Below, piece by piece: positions 26,348-34,833 of a stretch of DNA of 64,000 bases. Every line of letters begins with the position of its first letter. Position 1 is the first letter of the stretch. A program made the translations under genes and the position numbers. The notes under the pieces are model-generated. The model did no database searches. It worked only from the letters and a program-made list of their open reading frames with translations, and was not told where the DNA came from. Origin of the DNA: Chromobacterium paludis (GTDB lineage: Bacteria; Pseudomonadota; Gammaproteobacteria; Burkholderiales; Chromobacteriaceae); the NCBI RefSeq assembly GCF_008275125.1, contig NZ_CP043473.1, positions 2,418,001-2,482,000 on the forward strand, read 5' to 3'.

Positions 26348-26935
26348 ATGACGACACCCATGACGCGGCTCGGCGCGCTTTATCGCGCCGCCATCGCGCA
26401 AGGCGACCCTTGCGCCCATTTCGCCACCCTGATCACGGTGGACGAAGAAGGCCAGCCGGCCTCGCGCATCGTCACGCTGCGCCGCCTGGACGAAAACGGC
26501 ATCGCCCTGCTGGTCAACGCCGACAGCCCCAAGATCCGCCATTGGCAGGCCAACGGCAAATGGGAGCTGTCCGGCTTCTGGCCCGCCCTGATGGTGCAAT
26601 ACCGCGTGCGCGGCGCGGCCGAGCTGGCGCAGACCGAGGCCGTGCGCCAAGACTGGCAGTCCAAGCCCAGGGCCAGCCGGCTGGCCGACCTCTACCATCA
26701 GCGCGTCCGGCCGCAAAGCAGCGCCTTGCCGTCGCGGCAGACGCTGCTTTGCGAACTGGCGGAGCTGGAAGCGGCATGGCAAGACGACGTCGCCGCGCCG
26801 CCCGCCGTCTCGCGGTTGCTGCTGAAGCCCGACATGCTGGAAATCAGCCAGGCGTCGCCTAGCGACCGCCTGCATGACCGCAGCCGGCACCAGCTGCGCG
26901 ACGGCGTCTGGACCGAAACCCTGCTGGTGCCGTGA
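26348..26935 (+). CDS. Pyridoxamine 5'-phosphate oxidase-like flavoprotein
   Basis: The 195-residue protein shows an FMN-binding split-barrel pattern: PCAHFATLITVDEEGQPASRIVTLRRLDENGIALLVNADSPKIRHWQ, then FWPALMVQYRVRGAAEL. This is the Alr4036/PNPOx-like family, not the canonical PdxH (no RRVLLK...PF-type signature). It may bind FMN and oxidise or reduce small molecules; the substrate is unknown. An in-frame ATG at 26360 is an alternative start. It is followed 4 nt later by the exonuclease gene. Confidence 0.78.
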   Translation: MTTPMTRLGALYRAAIAQGDPCAHFATLITVDEEGQPASRIVTLRRLDENGIALLVNADSPKIRHWQANGKWELSGFWPALMVQYRVRGAAELAQTEAVRQDWQSKPRASRLADLYHQRVRPQSSALPSRQTLLCELAELEAAWQDDVAAPPAVSRLLLKPDMLEISQASPSDRLHDRSRHQLRDGVWTETLLVP

Positions 26936-26939
26936 CGCC

Positions 26940-27536
26940 ATGAGCCAGCCTATCGAGACCCTGGTTTGCGTGGATATCGAGAGCAATGGCCCGGTGGCCG
27001 GCATGCACTCCATGCTGGCCTTCGCCGCCGTCGCTTTTACGCTGGACGGCGAGATTCTGGCCGAATTCAGCCGCAATCTGCATCCGACGGACGGCATGGG
27101 CGAACATCCCGCCACCATGGCCTGGTGGCGCACGCAGCCTGCTCCCTGGGCGGCCTTGCAGCGCGACCGCGTGCTGCCGGAAGCCGCGATGCGGGATTTC
27201 GAAGCCTGGCTGCGCGGCCTGCCGGGCGAGCCGGTTCTGGTGTCGCACCCCGCTTCGTTCGACTACGCCTTCCTGCATTGGTACAGTTTCCGCTTCCTGG
27301 GCGGCGTCGCCTTCCATATCGCCGGGCTGGATATCCCATCCTATGCCATGGCCGTGCTGGGCGTGCCCTATACCCGCGCCAAGCGCCGCCATTGGCCCGC
27401 CCACCTTAATGACGTGGCCAGCCCGCACAGCCACTTGCCGCTGGACGACGCCCGCGGCCACGCCATGGCGTTTTGCAATCTGGCGCGGCTGCGCGACGCG
27501 CGCTTGGGCCAGACTCATACCGACAAAGAGAAATAG
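26940..27536 (+). CDS. DEDDh-type 3'-5' exonuclease-like protein
   Basis: The 198-residue protein has ExoI motif VCVDIESNG (Asp12, Glu14), ExoII-like LVSHPASFDYAFL with Asp, and ExoIII HLPLDDARGHAMAF with the His-x4-Asp pair. This is the RNase T/DnaQ fold. It could trim DNA or RNA 3' ends. It lacks any fused domain. Its ATG is 4 nt after the PNPOx-like stop and its stop is 3 nt before the second M3 peptidase, so the three are almost surely co-transcribed. Confidence 0.82.
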   Translation: MSQPIETLVCVDIESNGPVAGMHSMLAFAAVAFTLDGEILAEFSRNLHPTDGMGEHPATMAWWRTQPAPWAALQRDRVLPEAAMRDFEAWLRGLPGEPVLVSHPASFDYAFLHWYSFRFLGGVAFHIAGLDIPSYAMAVLGVPYTRAKRRHWPAHLNDVASPHSHLPLDDARGHAMAFCNLARLRDARLGQTHTDKEK

Positions 27537-27539
27537 AAA

Positions 27540-29555
27540 ATGAACAATCCCCTGCTGCAAGCCTGGAACACGCCCCACCAACTACCGCCCTTCGATCTGA
27601 TCCGCGCCGAACATTTCGCGCCGGCGCTGGAGCGGCTGATGGACGAACACCGCCAGGCGGTGGAAGCCATCGCCCACGATCCGGCCCCGGCCAGCTTCGC
27701 CAACACGGTGGAGGCGCTGGAAGCGGCCACCCTGCCGCTGAAGCGCGTTTCTCTGGTCTTCCACAATCTGTGCAATTCCCTCTCCTCGCCGGCGCTGCGC
27801 GACGCAGAGCGAGAGCTGGCGCCCAAGCTGGCCGCCCATCACAGCGCCATCTACCTGGACGAGAGGTTGTTCGCCCGCCTGGACGCCGTGATGCGGCAGG
27901 CAGAGGAACTGGAGCTGGACGAGGAGGCGCGCCGCCTGCTGCAGCGGCTGCACCGCGACTTCACGATGTCCGGCGCCTGTTTGCAAGGCGAAGCGCGGCG
28001 CGAGTTCGCCGACTGCGTATCCGAACTGGCGACGCTGAGCGCGCGCTTCGGCCAGAACGTGCTGGCCGACGAGGCCGAATACGCGCTGCAGCTGCGCGAC
28101 GAGGCCGAGCTGGCCGGACTGCCCGAAACGTTGCGCGAGGCCATGGCCGAAACCGCGCGCCAGCGCGGCCTGGAAGGCTGGGCCGCCACGCTGGCCCGCT
28201 CCTCGGTCACCGCCTTCCTCACCCACGCCAGCCGCGCCGACCTGCGCGAAGCGATCTGGCGCGCCTGGACCAGCCGCGGCACGCAGCCGGAACGAGACAA
28301 CCGCCCCATCATCAGCCGCATCATGCAGCTGCGGCAAAAGCAGGCCCGTCTATTGGGCTATGCCAATTACGCGGACTATGCCTTGACCGACCGCATGGCC
28401 GGCACGCCGCAAGCGGTTTATCAGCTGCTGGACCAAACCTGGGAGCCGGCCAAGGCCTTGTTCGAGCGCGAAAAGAAACAGCTGCAGGCGCTGGCGCGCA
28501 AGCTGGGGCTGAGCGAGGACATCGCGCCCTGGGACTGGCGCCATCTGGCGGAAAAAGTGCGGCTGGAACACTACGCGCTGGACGACGCGGAAGTGAAGCC
28601 CTACTTCAGCCTGGAAAACATGCAGGCCGCCATGTTCGACGTCGCCGGCCGCCTGTTCGGCTTGAGCTTCGAAGAGAAAGAGGATCTGCCGCGCTACCAT
28701 CCGGACGTGCGCGGCTGGGAAGTGCGACGCCATGGCCAGCTGATAGGCGTCTTCCTCAGCGACAATTTCGCCCGCCCCGGCAAAAAAGGCGGCGCCTGGA
28801 TGAGCGCCTATCGCGCCCAGGGACTGCATGGCGGCGTCTCGCTGCCCGTCATCGTCAACAACACCAATTTTGCCAAGGGCGCGCCAACGCTGCTGAGCTT
28901 CGACGACGTGCGCACCCTGTTCCATGAATTCGGCCACGGCCTGCACGGCTTGCTGTCCCATGTGCGCTACCAACGGCTGTCCGGCACCCAGGTGCCGCGC
29001 GACTACGTCGAATTGCCGTCGCAGCTGATGGAAAACTGGGCGCTGGTGCCGGAAGTGCTGGACCGGCACGCGCACCATGTGGACACCGGCGCGGCCATCC
29101 CGCCGGCGCTGGTGGCCAAGATACTGGCCGCGCAAAACTTCCAACAAGGCTATGCCACGGTGCGCTACTGCATTTCCGCCCTGCTCGATTTGCAGCTGCA
29201 CCAGCAGGCAGATGGCGTGGACGACCCGGAAGCCTTCGAGCGCGAGCTGTGCGCTCGCTACGGCCTGCCGCCGGAGGCCGGCTTGGCGCATTCGCTGCCG
29301 CATTTCAACCACTTGTTCAACGGCGGCTACGCGGCCGGCTACTACGTCTACCTGTGGGCGGAAGTGCTGGAGGCGGAGGCCTTCGCCGTGTTCGAACGCA
29401 AGGGCGACGCCTTCGACGCCGAGCTGGCCGACAACCTGCACCGCCACGTCTACAGCGTCGGCAACGCGCGCGACCCGCAACGCAGCTTCCAGGCCTTCTG
29501 CGGCCACGCGCCCAGCGCCAGCCCCATGCTGCGCAAGCGGGGGCTGCTGGACTAG
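27540..29555 (+). CDS. M3 family metallopeptidase, Dcp/oligopeptidase A-like (copy 2)
   Basis: The 671-residue paralogue of the gene at 24252-26276 shares the same start (NPLLQ.WNTPHQLPPFD.IR.EHF). It carries the zinc site HEFGH (His462, Glu463, His466) and YVELPSQLMENWALVPEVLD. The two differ along the N-terminal helical half but keep all catalytic residues. Duplication followed by divergence suggests different peptide ranges. The immediate upstream neighbours are the PNPOx-like and exonuclease genes. Confidence 0.9.
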   Translation: MNNPLLQAWNTPHQLPPFDLIRAEHFAPALERLMDEHRQAVEAIAHDPAPASFANTVEALEAATLPLKRVSLVFHNLCNSLSSPALRDAERELAPKLAAHHSAIYLDERLFARLDAVMRQAEELELDEEARRLLQRLHRDFTMSGACLQGEARREFADCVSELATLSARFGQNVLADEAEYALQLRDEAELAGLPETLREAMAETARQRGLEGWAATLARSSVTAFLTHASRADLREAIWRAWTSRGTQPERDNRPIISRIMQLRQKQARLLGYANYADYALTDRMAGTPQAVYQLLDQTWEPAKALFEREKKQLQALARKLGLSEDIAPWDWRHLAEKVRLEHYALDDAEVKPYFSLENMQAAMFDVAGRLFGLSFEEKEDLPRYHPDVRGWEVRRHGQLIGVFLSDNFARPGKKGGAWMSAYRAQGLHGGVSLPVIVNNTNFAKGAPTLLSFDDVRTLFHEFGHGLHGLLSHVRYQRLSGTQVPRDYVELPSQLMENWALVPEVLDRHAHHVDTGAAIPPALVAKILAAQNFQQGYATVRYCISALLDLQLHQQADGVDDPEAFERELCARYGLPPEAGLAHSLPHFNHLFNGGYAAGYYVYLWAEVLEAEAFAVFERKGDAFDAELADNLHRHVYSVGNARDPQRSFQAFCGHAPSASPMLRKRGLLD

Positions 29556-29572
29556 GCCGCGCCGCAACACTC

Positions 29573-29610
29573 AATAGCATCGCCGCCCGGCGGCGCGGCG
29601 ATGCCATTGA
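29573..29610 (+). terminator. Hairpin after the second M3 peptidase gene
   Basis: GCATCGCCGC pairs with GCGGCGATGC, extended by CAAT/ATTG, around an 8-nt loop. The tail (AAATATTGC) is not a good U tract, so termination may depend on other factors. Confidence 0.45.
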
Positions 29611-29670
29611 AATATTGCTTTGCAAGCGGGATACTTAATATCTTGTAAGCATAGGATTCATGGAGCCATC

Positions 29671-30294
29671 ATGCGCATAGCCGCAGCAAGCTGCCTCACG
29701 GCCCTGGCGTTGTCCTGCAGCCAGGCTCAGGCTTTCGACCTCGGATCGGTACTGAACTCAGTCAACGAGGCCGTTGACACCGTCAAGAACGTGGGCAGCG
29801 TCGTCACTCACCAGACGGGAGACCAATCGAACACACCGCGCCTAAAACTGACCCAGCCCTCGCCAGTGGGGTCCCCGCTACCGGCCAAGCTGGACGAAAG
29901 CGATCATGTCTACAAGGAACTGGACGAGATGACGATGTTCCTATCTCGTCCCAACCTGAATCAGGATGGCTCCATACGCGTCGCCAAATCGGAGCTGATG
30001 CGCGGCCAGGTCTACAAGGACGCCTACGAGCACCCCGCCACGCAAAGCACCCTGCAAGTCTGGGCCGCTTACAAGAACCAGTTGGGGCAGCAGGGCTATC
30101 AACTGGATTTCGTCTGCGACAAGCCTTGCAGCAATAACTCCGACGTATGGGAAAAGACCTTGGGCCTCATCGTCTATCAGAAAACCGACCGCTATCTGGT
30201 AGCGCACAAGGCCAATACCTGGGTGGCGGTCGCCGTGGGGGAAATCAGCGACCATCCACGCTCCAGTGTGAATGTCGTAGTCCGCGACAACTAA
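29671..30294 (+). CDS. Exported protein of unknown function
   Basis: The 207-residue protein has a Sec signal peptide (MRIAAASCLTALALSCSQAQAFD, cleavage likely near residue 21). The mature part contains VLNSVNEAVDTVKNVGS, a region QVWAAYKNQLGQQGYQLDFVCDKPCSN with two Cys close together, and a final stretch TWVAVAVGEISDHPRSSVNVVV. The end recalls periplasmic proteins with a small alpha-beta domain, but I do not recognise the family. GGAG precedes the ATG. It is a single gene. Confidence 0.7.
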   Translation: MRIAAASCLTALALSCSQAQAFDLGSVLNSVNEAVDTVKNVGSVVTHQTGDQSNTPRLKLTQPSPVGSPLPAKLDESDHVYKELDEMTMFLSRPNLNQDGSIRVAKSELMRGQVYKDAYEHPATQSTLQVWAAYKNQLGQQGYQLDFVCDKPCSNNSDVWEKTLGLIVYQKTDRYLVAHKANTWVAVAVGEISDHPRSSVNVVVRDN

Positions 30295-30356
30295 TCCCGC
30301 GCCCGCAACCGGCGCGGACTATGCGAAACTAAGCCATACCAACCATGGGAAACGTC

Positions 30357-30815
30357 ATGACCACGACCATTGCACGCAAGGAGGAGGAACGCAGCCTGGA
30401 TACCCGGGCGGCCGTAGAGATTTTCTTCTACGCCTACAAGGCCCTGACCACCAAGCCGGACGAAATGTTGGCCAAGCGAGGTCTGGCGCGCGTGCATCAC
30501 CGCATTCTGTTCTTTGTCGCGCGCTATCCCAAGCTGTCGGTCAAGGACCTGCTGTCCTTCCTGGGCGTCACCAAGCAGGCCATCAACATCCCCTTGCGCC
30601 AGCTGATGGAAATGGAGCTGATCTGCAGCCAGGCCGCCCCGCACGACAAGCGCGTCAAGCAGCTGACCCTGAGCGAGGAAGGCGTGCGCCTGGAAGAAAA
30701 CCTGCACCGCGAACAGCAGCGCCTGCTGCAGACGGCCTTCGGCGACTGCGGCGACAAGGCCACGCGCGACTGGTTCTTGATCAACGGCAAGCTATCCGAG
30801 CACATGCTGCCCTGA
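30357..30815 (+). CDS. MarR family transcriptional regulator
   Basis: The 152-residue winged-helix protein contains LARVHHRILFFVARYPKLSVKDLLSFLGVTKQAINIPLRQLMEMELI. The wing follows as HDKRVKQLTLSEEG. This is the MarR fold. It probably binds DNA as a dimer and responds to a small ligand. ATG at 30357 is preceded by GGGA; an ATG at 30345 has no ribosome site. No divergent target gene is next to it; the exported-protein gene upstream could be under its control. Confidence 0.85.
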   Translation: MTTTIARKEEERSLDTRAAVEIFFYAYKALTTKPDEMLAKRGLARVHHRILFFVARYPKLSVKDLLSFLGVTKQAINIPLRQLMEMELICSQAAPHDKRVKQLTLSEEGVRLEENLHREQQRLLQTAFGDCGDKATRDWFLINGKLSEHMLP

Positions 30816-30835
30816 GCCGCGAACCGCGAAAACGC

Positions 30836-30872
30836 CAACGGCCCGGAATCATCCGGGCCGTTGTCTTTTCTC
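30836..30872. terminator. Bidirectional terminator between marR-type gene and greB
   Basis: A 12-bp stem CAACGGCCCGGA/TCCGGGCCGTTG around ATCA is followed by TCTTTTC on the plus strand and by GCGTTTTC on the minus strand. It can end both convergent transcripts. Confidence 0.85.
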
Positions 30873-30879
30873 GTCCGCT

Positions 30880-31434
30880 TTAATCCAGCCGCTGGTAACT
30901 GACTTCCAGCACCTCGATGTCCTCATCGCCATCCGGACCGCGGAACAACACCGTATCCCCCTCTCGCGCCTTCAACAGCGCGCGGGCGATGGGGGAAATC
31001 CAGCTGATGCGGCCGCGCGGCAGGTCGATCTCGTCCACGCCGACAATGGACAGCCGCTGCTCGCTGCCGTCCCCGCGCTGGATCAGCACGGTGGCGGAAA
31101 AGAAAATCTGGTCGGTCTCTTCGCGCGCTTCCGGGTCCACCACCTCGGCGATCTCCAGCCGCTTGGTCAGGAAACGGATGCGGCGGTCGATTTCGCGCAG
31201 GCGGCGTTTGCCATACAGATAGTCGCCGTTTTCGGAGCGGTCGCCGTTGCTGGCGGCCCAGTTCACCACCTGCACCATCTCCGGCCGCTCGCGGTTGACC
31301 AGGTGGTACAACTCGTCCTTCAGACGCTGCCAGCCGGTCGGCGTGATGTAGTTCTTGGTCGAAGCCGGCAGGCGCCGTTCCGCCGGCAGATCGTCGTCCT
31401 GCTGTTCGTCTTCCCGAGTGAATGCCTTACTCAT
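30880..31434 (-). CDS. greB: Transcription elongation factor GreB
   Basis: The 184-residue protein contains the coiled-coil tip and hinge WAASNGDRSENGDYLYGKRRLREIDRRIRFL. The C-terminal FKBP-like domain follows (RISWISPIARALLKAREGDTV). DRSENGDY holds the acidic residues that enter the polymerase channel and trigger transcript cleavage. NGDYLYGKRRLREIDRRIR is GreB-like rather than GreA-like. The N-terminus is about 25 residues longer than in E. coli and is acidic (EDEQQDDDLPAE). Confidence 0.93.
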   Translation of the reverse strand: MSKAFTREDEQQDDDLPAERRLPASTKNYITPTGWQRLKDELYHLVNRERPEMVQVVNWAASNGDRSENGDYLYGKRRLREIDRRIRFLTKRLEIAEVVDPEAREETDQIFFSATVLIQRGDGSEQRLSIVGVDEIDLPRGRISWISPIARALLKAREGDTVLFRGPDGDEDIEVLEVSYQRLD

Positions 31435-31472
31435 TGCCTTGTCGATTCCCTGCCTAGAACCTCAATGTTTCA

Positions 31473-31943
31473 TTATGCCTGAGTTTGCGGCAGCGGCTCG
31501 CCTTGCAGCAAGGCCAGGCAATACGGCAGCAGGGCCTTGGGCCGCAGCCGGACCCGCCGCAACGCCACCGCGTCCAGCCACACCAGCTCGTAGTGATTGT
31601 CCGGCGCCAGCTTAGCCAGCTCCGGCCCGCCCAGCCGCAACATGCCGCGATGCTCGCTCGCCACGAAAACATGCTCGGTGCGGCTGCCGCTCTCCAGCAC
31701 GCAAAGCTCGCCGCCCAGCCACACGTTCAGTCCGGTCTCCTCGCGCGTCTCGCGCACACAGGCCATGGCCGGCGTCTCATTCTTCTTGATGTTGCCGCCC
31801 GGCAACACAAAGAACTCTTTCTCCGGCTTGACCCGGCGCATCAGCAGCAGACGACCATGCTCGACGATCACGATGGACGCGCGCCGCTTGCGCGGCGTCG
31901 TCAGTCCCCATGCCGCCAGTGTCGCCTCTTCCCGCTGTTCCAT
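31473..31943 (-). CDS. NUDIX hydrolase
   Basis: The 156-residue protein has a Nudix box GGNIKKNETPAMACVRETREETGL (positions about 50-73, GX5EX7REUXEEXGU type). The start at 31943 follows GGGAAG; an in-frame extension to 32003 covers the terminator of rluB. It hydrolyses a nucleoside diphosphate linked to another group; substrate unknown. It sits just after rluB and is separated from it by a terminator. Confidence 0.85.
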   Translation of the reverse strand: MEQREEATLAAWGLTTPRKRRASIVIVEHGRLLLMRRVKPEKEFFVLPGGNIKKNETPAMACVRETREETGLNVWLGGELCVLESGSRTEHVFVASEHRGMLRLGGPELAKLAPDNHYELVWLDAVALRRVRLRPKALLPYCLALLQGEPLPQTQA

Positions 31944-31956
31944 TTCGCTTCCCGCA

Positions 31957-31992
31957 ATAAAAAGCGGGCGCCGCCTCATGGCGCTCGCCCGC
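31957..31992 (-). terminator. Intrinsic terminator of rluB
   Basis: On the minus strand GCGGGCG pairs with CGCCCGC, with an inner GCGCC/GGCG stem and ATGA loop, then TTTTTATT. It ends 14 nt before the NUDIX start codon, so the NUDIX gene probably depends on read-through or a promoter within the hairpin region. Confidence 0.8.
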
Positions 31993-32013
31993 GTTGTCGA
32001 CACCAGCCGCTGA

Positions 32014-33447
32014 TTACTCGGCGCGCGCCGCCTTGGGCTTGCGCGCGGAAGGACGGCGCTGGCCGCCAGCCTTCTTGCCGCCGGTCACAGTCAGGTTGGA
32101 CCACTTCATCACGGCGGCCACCTCGGCGGCATTCAGTTCGTAGAACTGGCCGCGCTTCAGCCGCGGCGGCAGGCCGATATTGCCGAAGCGCACGCGCATC
32201 AGCCGGCTCACGGTCAGGCCGAAATGCTCGAACATGCGGCGCACTTCGCGGTTGCGGCCTTCCTTGATCACTACGTTGTACCACTGGTTGGCCGACTCTT
32301 CCTGGCCGCCAGTCTGGAAAATGCGGTCAAAGCGCGCCTCGCCGTCTTCCAGCTCCACGCCCTTGGTCATTTCCTTCATGATTTCCGGGGTCAGCTCGCC
32401 CAACACCCGCACCGAGTACTCGCGCTCCACTTCGAAGCTGGGGTGCATCATGCGGTTGGCCAGCTCGCCGCTGGTGGTGATCAGCAACAGGCCGGAGGTG
32501 TTGACGTCCAGGCGGCCGATGGCCACCCAGCGGCTGGACTTGGCTTGCGGCAGGCGGTCAAACACGGTGACGCGGCCTTCCGGATCGTCGCGGGTGACGA
32601 TCTCGCCCTCTTCCTTGTGGTACATGATCACGCGCGGCAGGCGGTCCGGCCACTTCAGCTTGATCGGGTCGCCCTTGACCGTCACCTTGTCGTGCGGGCC
32701 GACTTTGTCGCCCAGGCTGGCCTTCTTGCCGTTGACCAGCACCAGGCCGGCCTCGATCCACTCTTCCATCTCGCGGCGGGAGCCGACGCCGGACGAGGAC
32801 AGAGCCTTCTGCAGACGAACCGGCTCGATCTCGTTCAGATCGACGCGCACTTCCTTCAGCTTCTGCGCCTTGTTCTTGATGTCCTGGCTAGGGCTGCGCA
32901 AACGCAGCTTCTTGGCCCTTTGCACCAGCTGCTTGGGCTTGGCGTCGCCGCGCGGCTTGGCTTCCGCCTTTTGGCTGGCTTCGGCTTGCGGCATATCCGC
33001 GGCCGGCTTGCCGCGGCCCTTGGCCTGGTTGCCGCTGGCCGCCGGACGAGCGGCGTTCTTGTTGCCGAAGCGCTTCTCGTGATCCAAAGCCACATTGCCG
33101 TTGACGTCGCCATTGCTGTCGCGCTGGTACTGCGGCTTGCGGTTGCCGGCGGCCAGCATTTGCTGCTCCTGCTCGCGACGGCTCAGCTTGAACAACGGCA
33201 CGCCATCCTGCTGCGGCATGATGGGATTGCCGTATGCGTCGCGCGCCGGGCGCGGGCCGCCGCGGCGAGCCTGCTGGCCCGGCTGCTGCGGTTGCGGGAA
33301 GCGCGGCTGGATGCCGGCGGAGGGATTCTTGCCTTGGCGCGGCTGGCCTTGGCCGCGGCCCGCGTTCTGGCGCGGCTGCGAGGTTTCACGGCCCTTGACA
33401 CGCGAAACCGGTTGGCGGGCGTGGGTACGTTGTCCTTTTGTAGACAT
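32014..33447 (-). CDS. rluB: 23S rRNA pseudouridine synthase RluB, with a long low-complexity N-terminal extension
   Basis: The 477-residue protein has an S4 RNA-binding domain (about 210-265, VRLQKALSSSGVGSRREMEEWI) and an RsuA-type synthase domain. The catalytic Asp is in VAIGRLDVNTSGLLLIT. The C-terminus RRMFEHFGLTVSRLMRVRFGNIGLP is RluB-like, predicting modification of U2605. The first about 200 residues are rich in Arg, Gln, Asn, Pro and Lys and look disordered; E. coli RluB has no such part. It follows scpB by 37 nt, the usual scpB-rluB pairing. Confidence 0.92.
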   Translation of the reverse strand: MSTKGQRTHARQPVSRVKGRETSQPRQNAGRGQGQPRQGKNPSAGIQPRFPQPQQPGQQARRGGPRPARDAYGNPIMPQQDGVPLFKLSRREQEQQMLAAGNRKPQYQRDSNGDVNGNVALDHEKRFGNKNAARPAASGNQAKGRGKPAADMPQAEASQKAEAKPRGDAKPKQLVQRAKKLRLRSPSQDIKNKAQKLKEVRVDLNEIEPVRLQKALSSSGVGSRREMEEWIEAGLVLVNGKKASLGDKVGPHDKVTVKGDPIKLKWPDRLPRVIMYHKEEGEIVTRDDPEGRVTVFDRLPQAKSSRWVAIGRLDVNTSGLLLITTSGELANRMMHPSFEVEREYSVRVLGELTPEIMKEMTKGVELEDGEARFDRIFQTGGQEESANQWYNVVIKEGRNREVRRMFEHFGLTVSRLMRVRFGNIGLPPRLKRGQFYELNAAEVAAVMKWSNLTVTGGKKAGGQRRPSARKPKAARAE

Positions 33448-33484
33448 GTGTTTGCTCTTTCCATGCGAGCAACTGGCGGAAGCG

Positions 33485-34117
33485 TTATTCCGCGACTGGC
33501 TCTAAATTGTCCGCCTCATCGTCGAGGGGGAGATCGTCTGCGCCCGCGTCGGGGCTATCGTCTTGCGTTGGGACGTCCGGCACCACCAGGCTGCCCAACT
33601 CCGCCAGCGGCGGCAGGTCGTTCAGCGAGACAAAGCTCAGATCGTCCAGGAATTTTCGCGTCGTGGCGTACAGGCCGGGGCGGCCCGGTACGTCCTTGTG
33701 TCCGATGACCTCGATCCAGCCCCGCTCCAGCAGGGTCTGCATCACATTGGTCGATACCGATACGCCTCTGATCGCTTCGATGTCGCCACGGGTCACAGGT
33801 TGTTTGTAGGCGATGATCGCCAGGGTTTCCATTACCGCGCGCGAGTAGCGCGGCGGCTTTTCCGGGTTGAGCCGGTTCAGGTATGGCGTGAACTCGGCCC
33901 GGGCGCGAAAGCGCCAGCCCGAAGCCAGCTTGACCAGCTCAATGCCCCGCCCGCGCCAGTCGCCCTGGATGTCCTCCAGAATATCGTTGATCAGCGCCGC
34001 TTTCACGTCCTCGGTGAACAGCTTCTTCAGCTGCGAAACCGACAGCGGCTCCTGGGCCGTCAACAAGGCGGTCTCCAGCACGATTTTCAGATATTTTAAG
34101 TCGGTAATGGTGGACAT
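33485..34117 (-). CDS. scpB: Segregation and condensation protein B
   Basis: The 210-residue protein consists of two winged-helix domains: [25 protein letters not shown], then [63 protein letters not shown]. The latter is a hallmark of ScpB. It joins ScpA and SMC in chromosome condensation. The last about 45 residues are acidic and probably flexible. No scpA or smc lies in the window. Confidence 0.94.
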   Translation of the reverse strand: MSTITDLKYLKIVLETALLTAQEPLSVSQLKKLFTEDVKAALINDILEDIQGDWRGRGIELVKLASGWRFRARAEFTPYLNRLNPEKPPRYSRAVMETLAIIAYKQPVTRGDIEAIRGVSVSTNVMQTLLERGWIEVIGHKDVPGRPGLYATTRKFLDDLSFVSLNDLPPLAELGSLVVPDVPTQDDSPDAGADDLPLDDEADNLEPVAE

Positions 34118-34197
34118 TAAACCGGGAAGCCGGAGATTCAGGGGTTGCTTGAGCGCGGGAAGCCGTGGATTCTACACGATTTTCCAGCCGCGCGAAA

Positions 34198-34716
34198 CTA
34201 TCGCATCAAGCTGGCCAGCGAAGTCAGGCTGAATCGCCGCAGCACGCTGCCATCCGGCTGCGGCATGTCGTCCATGCGCTGTCCGCCGCAGGCCTCTATC
34301 GTGCGGACCGCGGCGAGATTGGCCGCGTCGCACACCAGCACCCAGTTGCCGCAGGCCGGCGCCGCGGCCATGGCCTGCACGTATTGCAGCAGGACGCGGC
34401 CATAGCCATGGCCGCGCCAAGCCGGCAGCACCTCGAAACCAATATGGCCGATCTTATCCTGAATCACCTCGGTCTCGCCTTCGCGCAAACGCGCCGCGCC
34501 GACGATTTCGCCGTCATCGGTCAACAGGAACCAGGTCTGACAGGGCACCCAGCCATCCGGCAGCCCTTCGCCGTCGGCATGCTGCACCACCTTATGCAAC
34601 CATGCGTCCGCGGCATCGGCCAGGCCGCGGTAGTATTCAAAATCCTCGGCGCGACATGACTCGAAATATCGCCGATAGGCGGAAAGATGCTGCTCGCTCG
34701 CGGCTTCAATCTTCAT
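34198..34716 (-). CDS. GNAT family N-acetyltransferase
   Basis: The 172-residue protein has the acetyl-CoA motif A region IGHIGFEVLPAWRGHGYGRVLLQYVQ (pattern R-x-x-G-x-G/A). ANLAAVRTIEACGG follows as motif B. Substrate is not evident. It is a lone gene between scpB and miaA; 81 nt separate it from scpB. No ribosome-site ambiguity was seen. Small-molecule or protein acetylation is possible. Confidence 0.82.
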   Translation of the reverse strand: MKIEAASEQHLSAYRRYFESCRAEDFEYYRGLADAADAWLHKVVQHADGEGLPDGWVPCQTWFLLTDDGEIVGAARLREGETEVIQDKIGHIGFEVLPAWRGHGYGRVLLQYVQAMAAAPACGNWVLVCDAANLAAVRTIEACGGQRMDDMPQPDGSVLRRFSLTSLASLMR

Positions 34717-34833
34717 GGATGACTCTCCAGATCAATACTCCCATCGTAAACGCCTGTTCGGAGAGGTCAAGGCTTTTGCGCAAGCCGACGCCGGCTGTGC
34801 GACAATCAGCGCTTGCATCGTAGCGAGCCTCCC

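Noticed and set aside
24393..26357. 654-residue antisense ORF over the first M3 peptidase
   Set aside because: Shadow of the peptidase gene, which has HEFGH and all family motifs.
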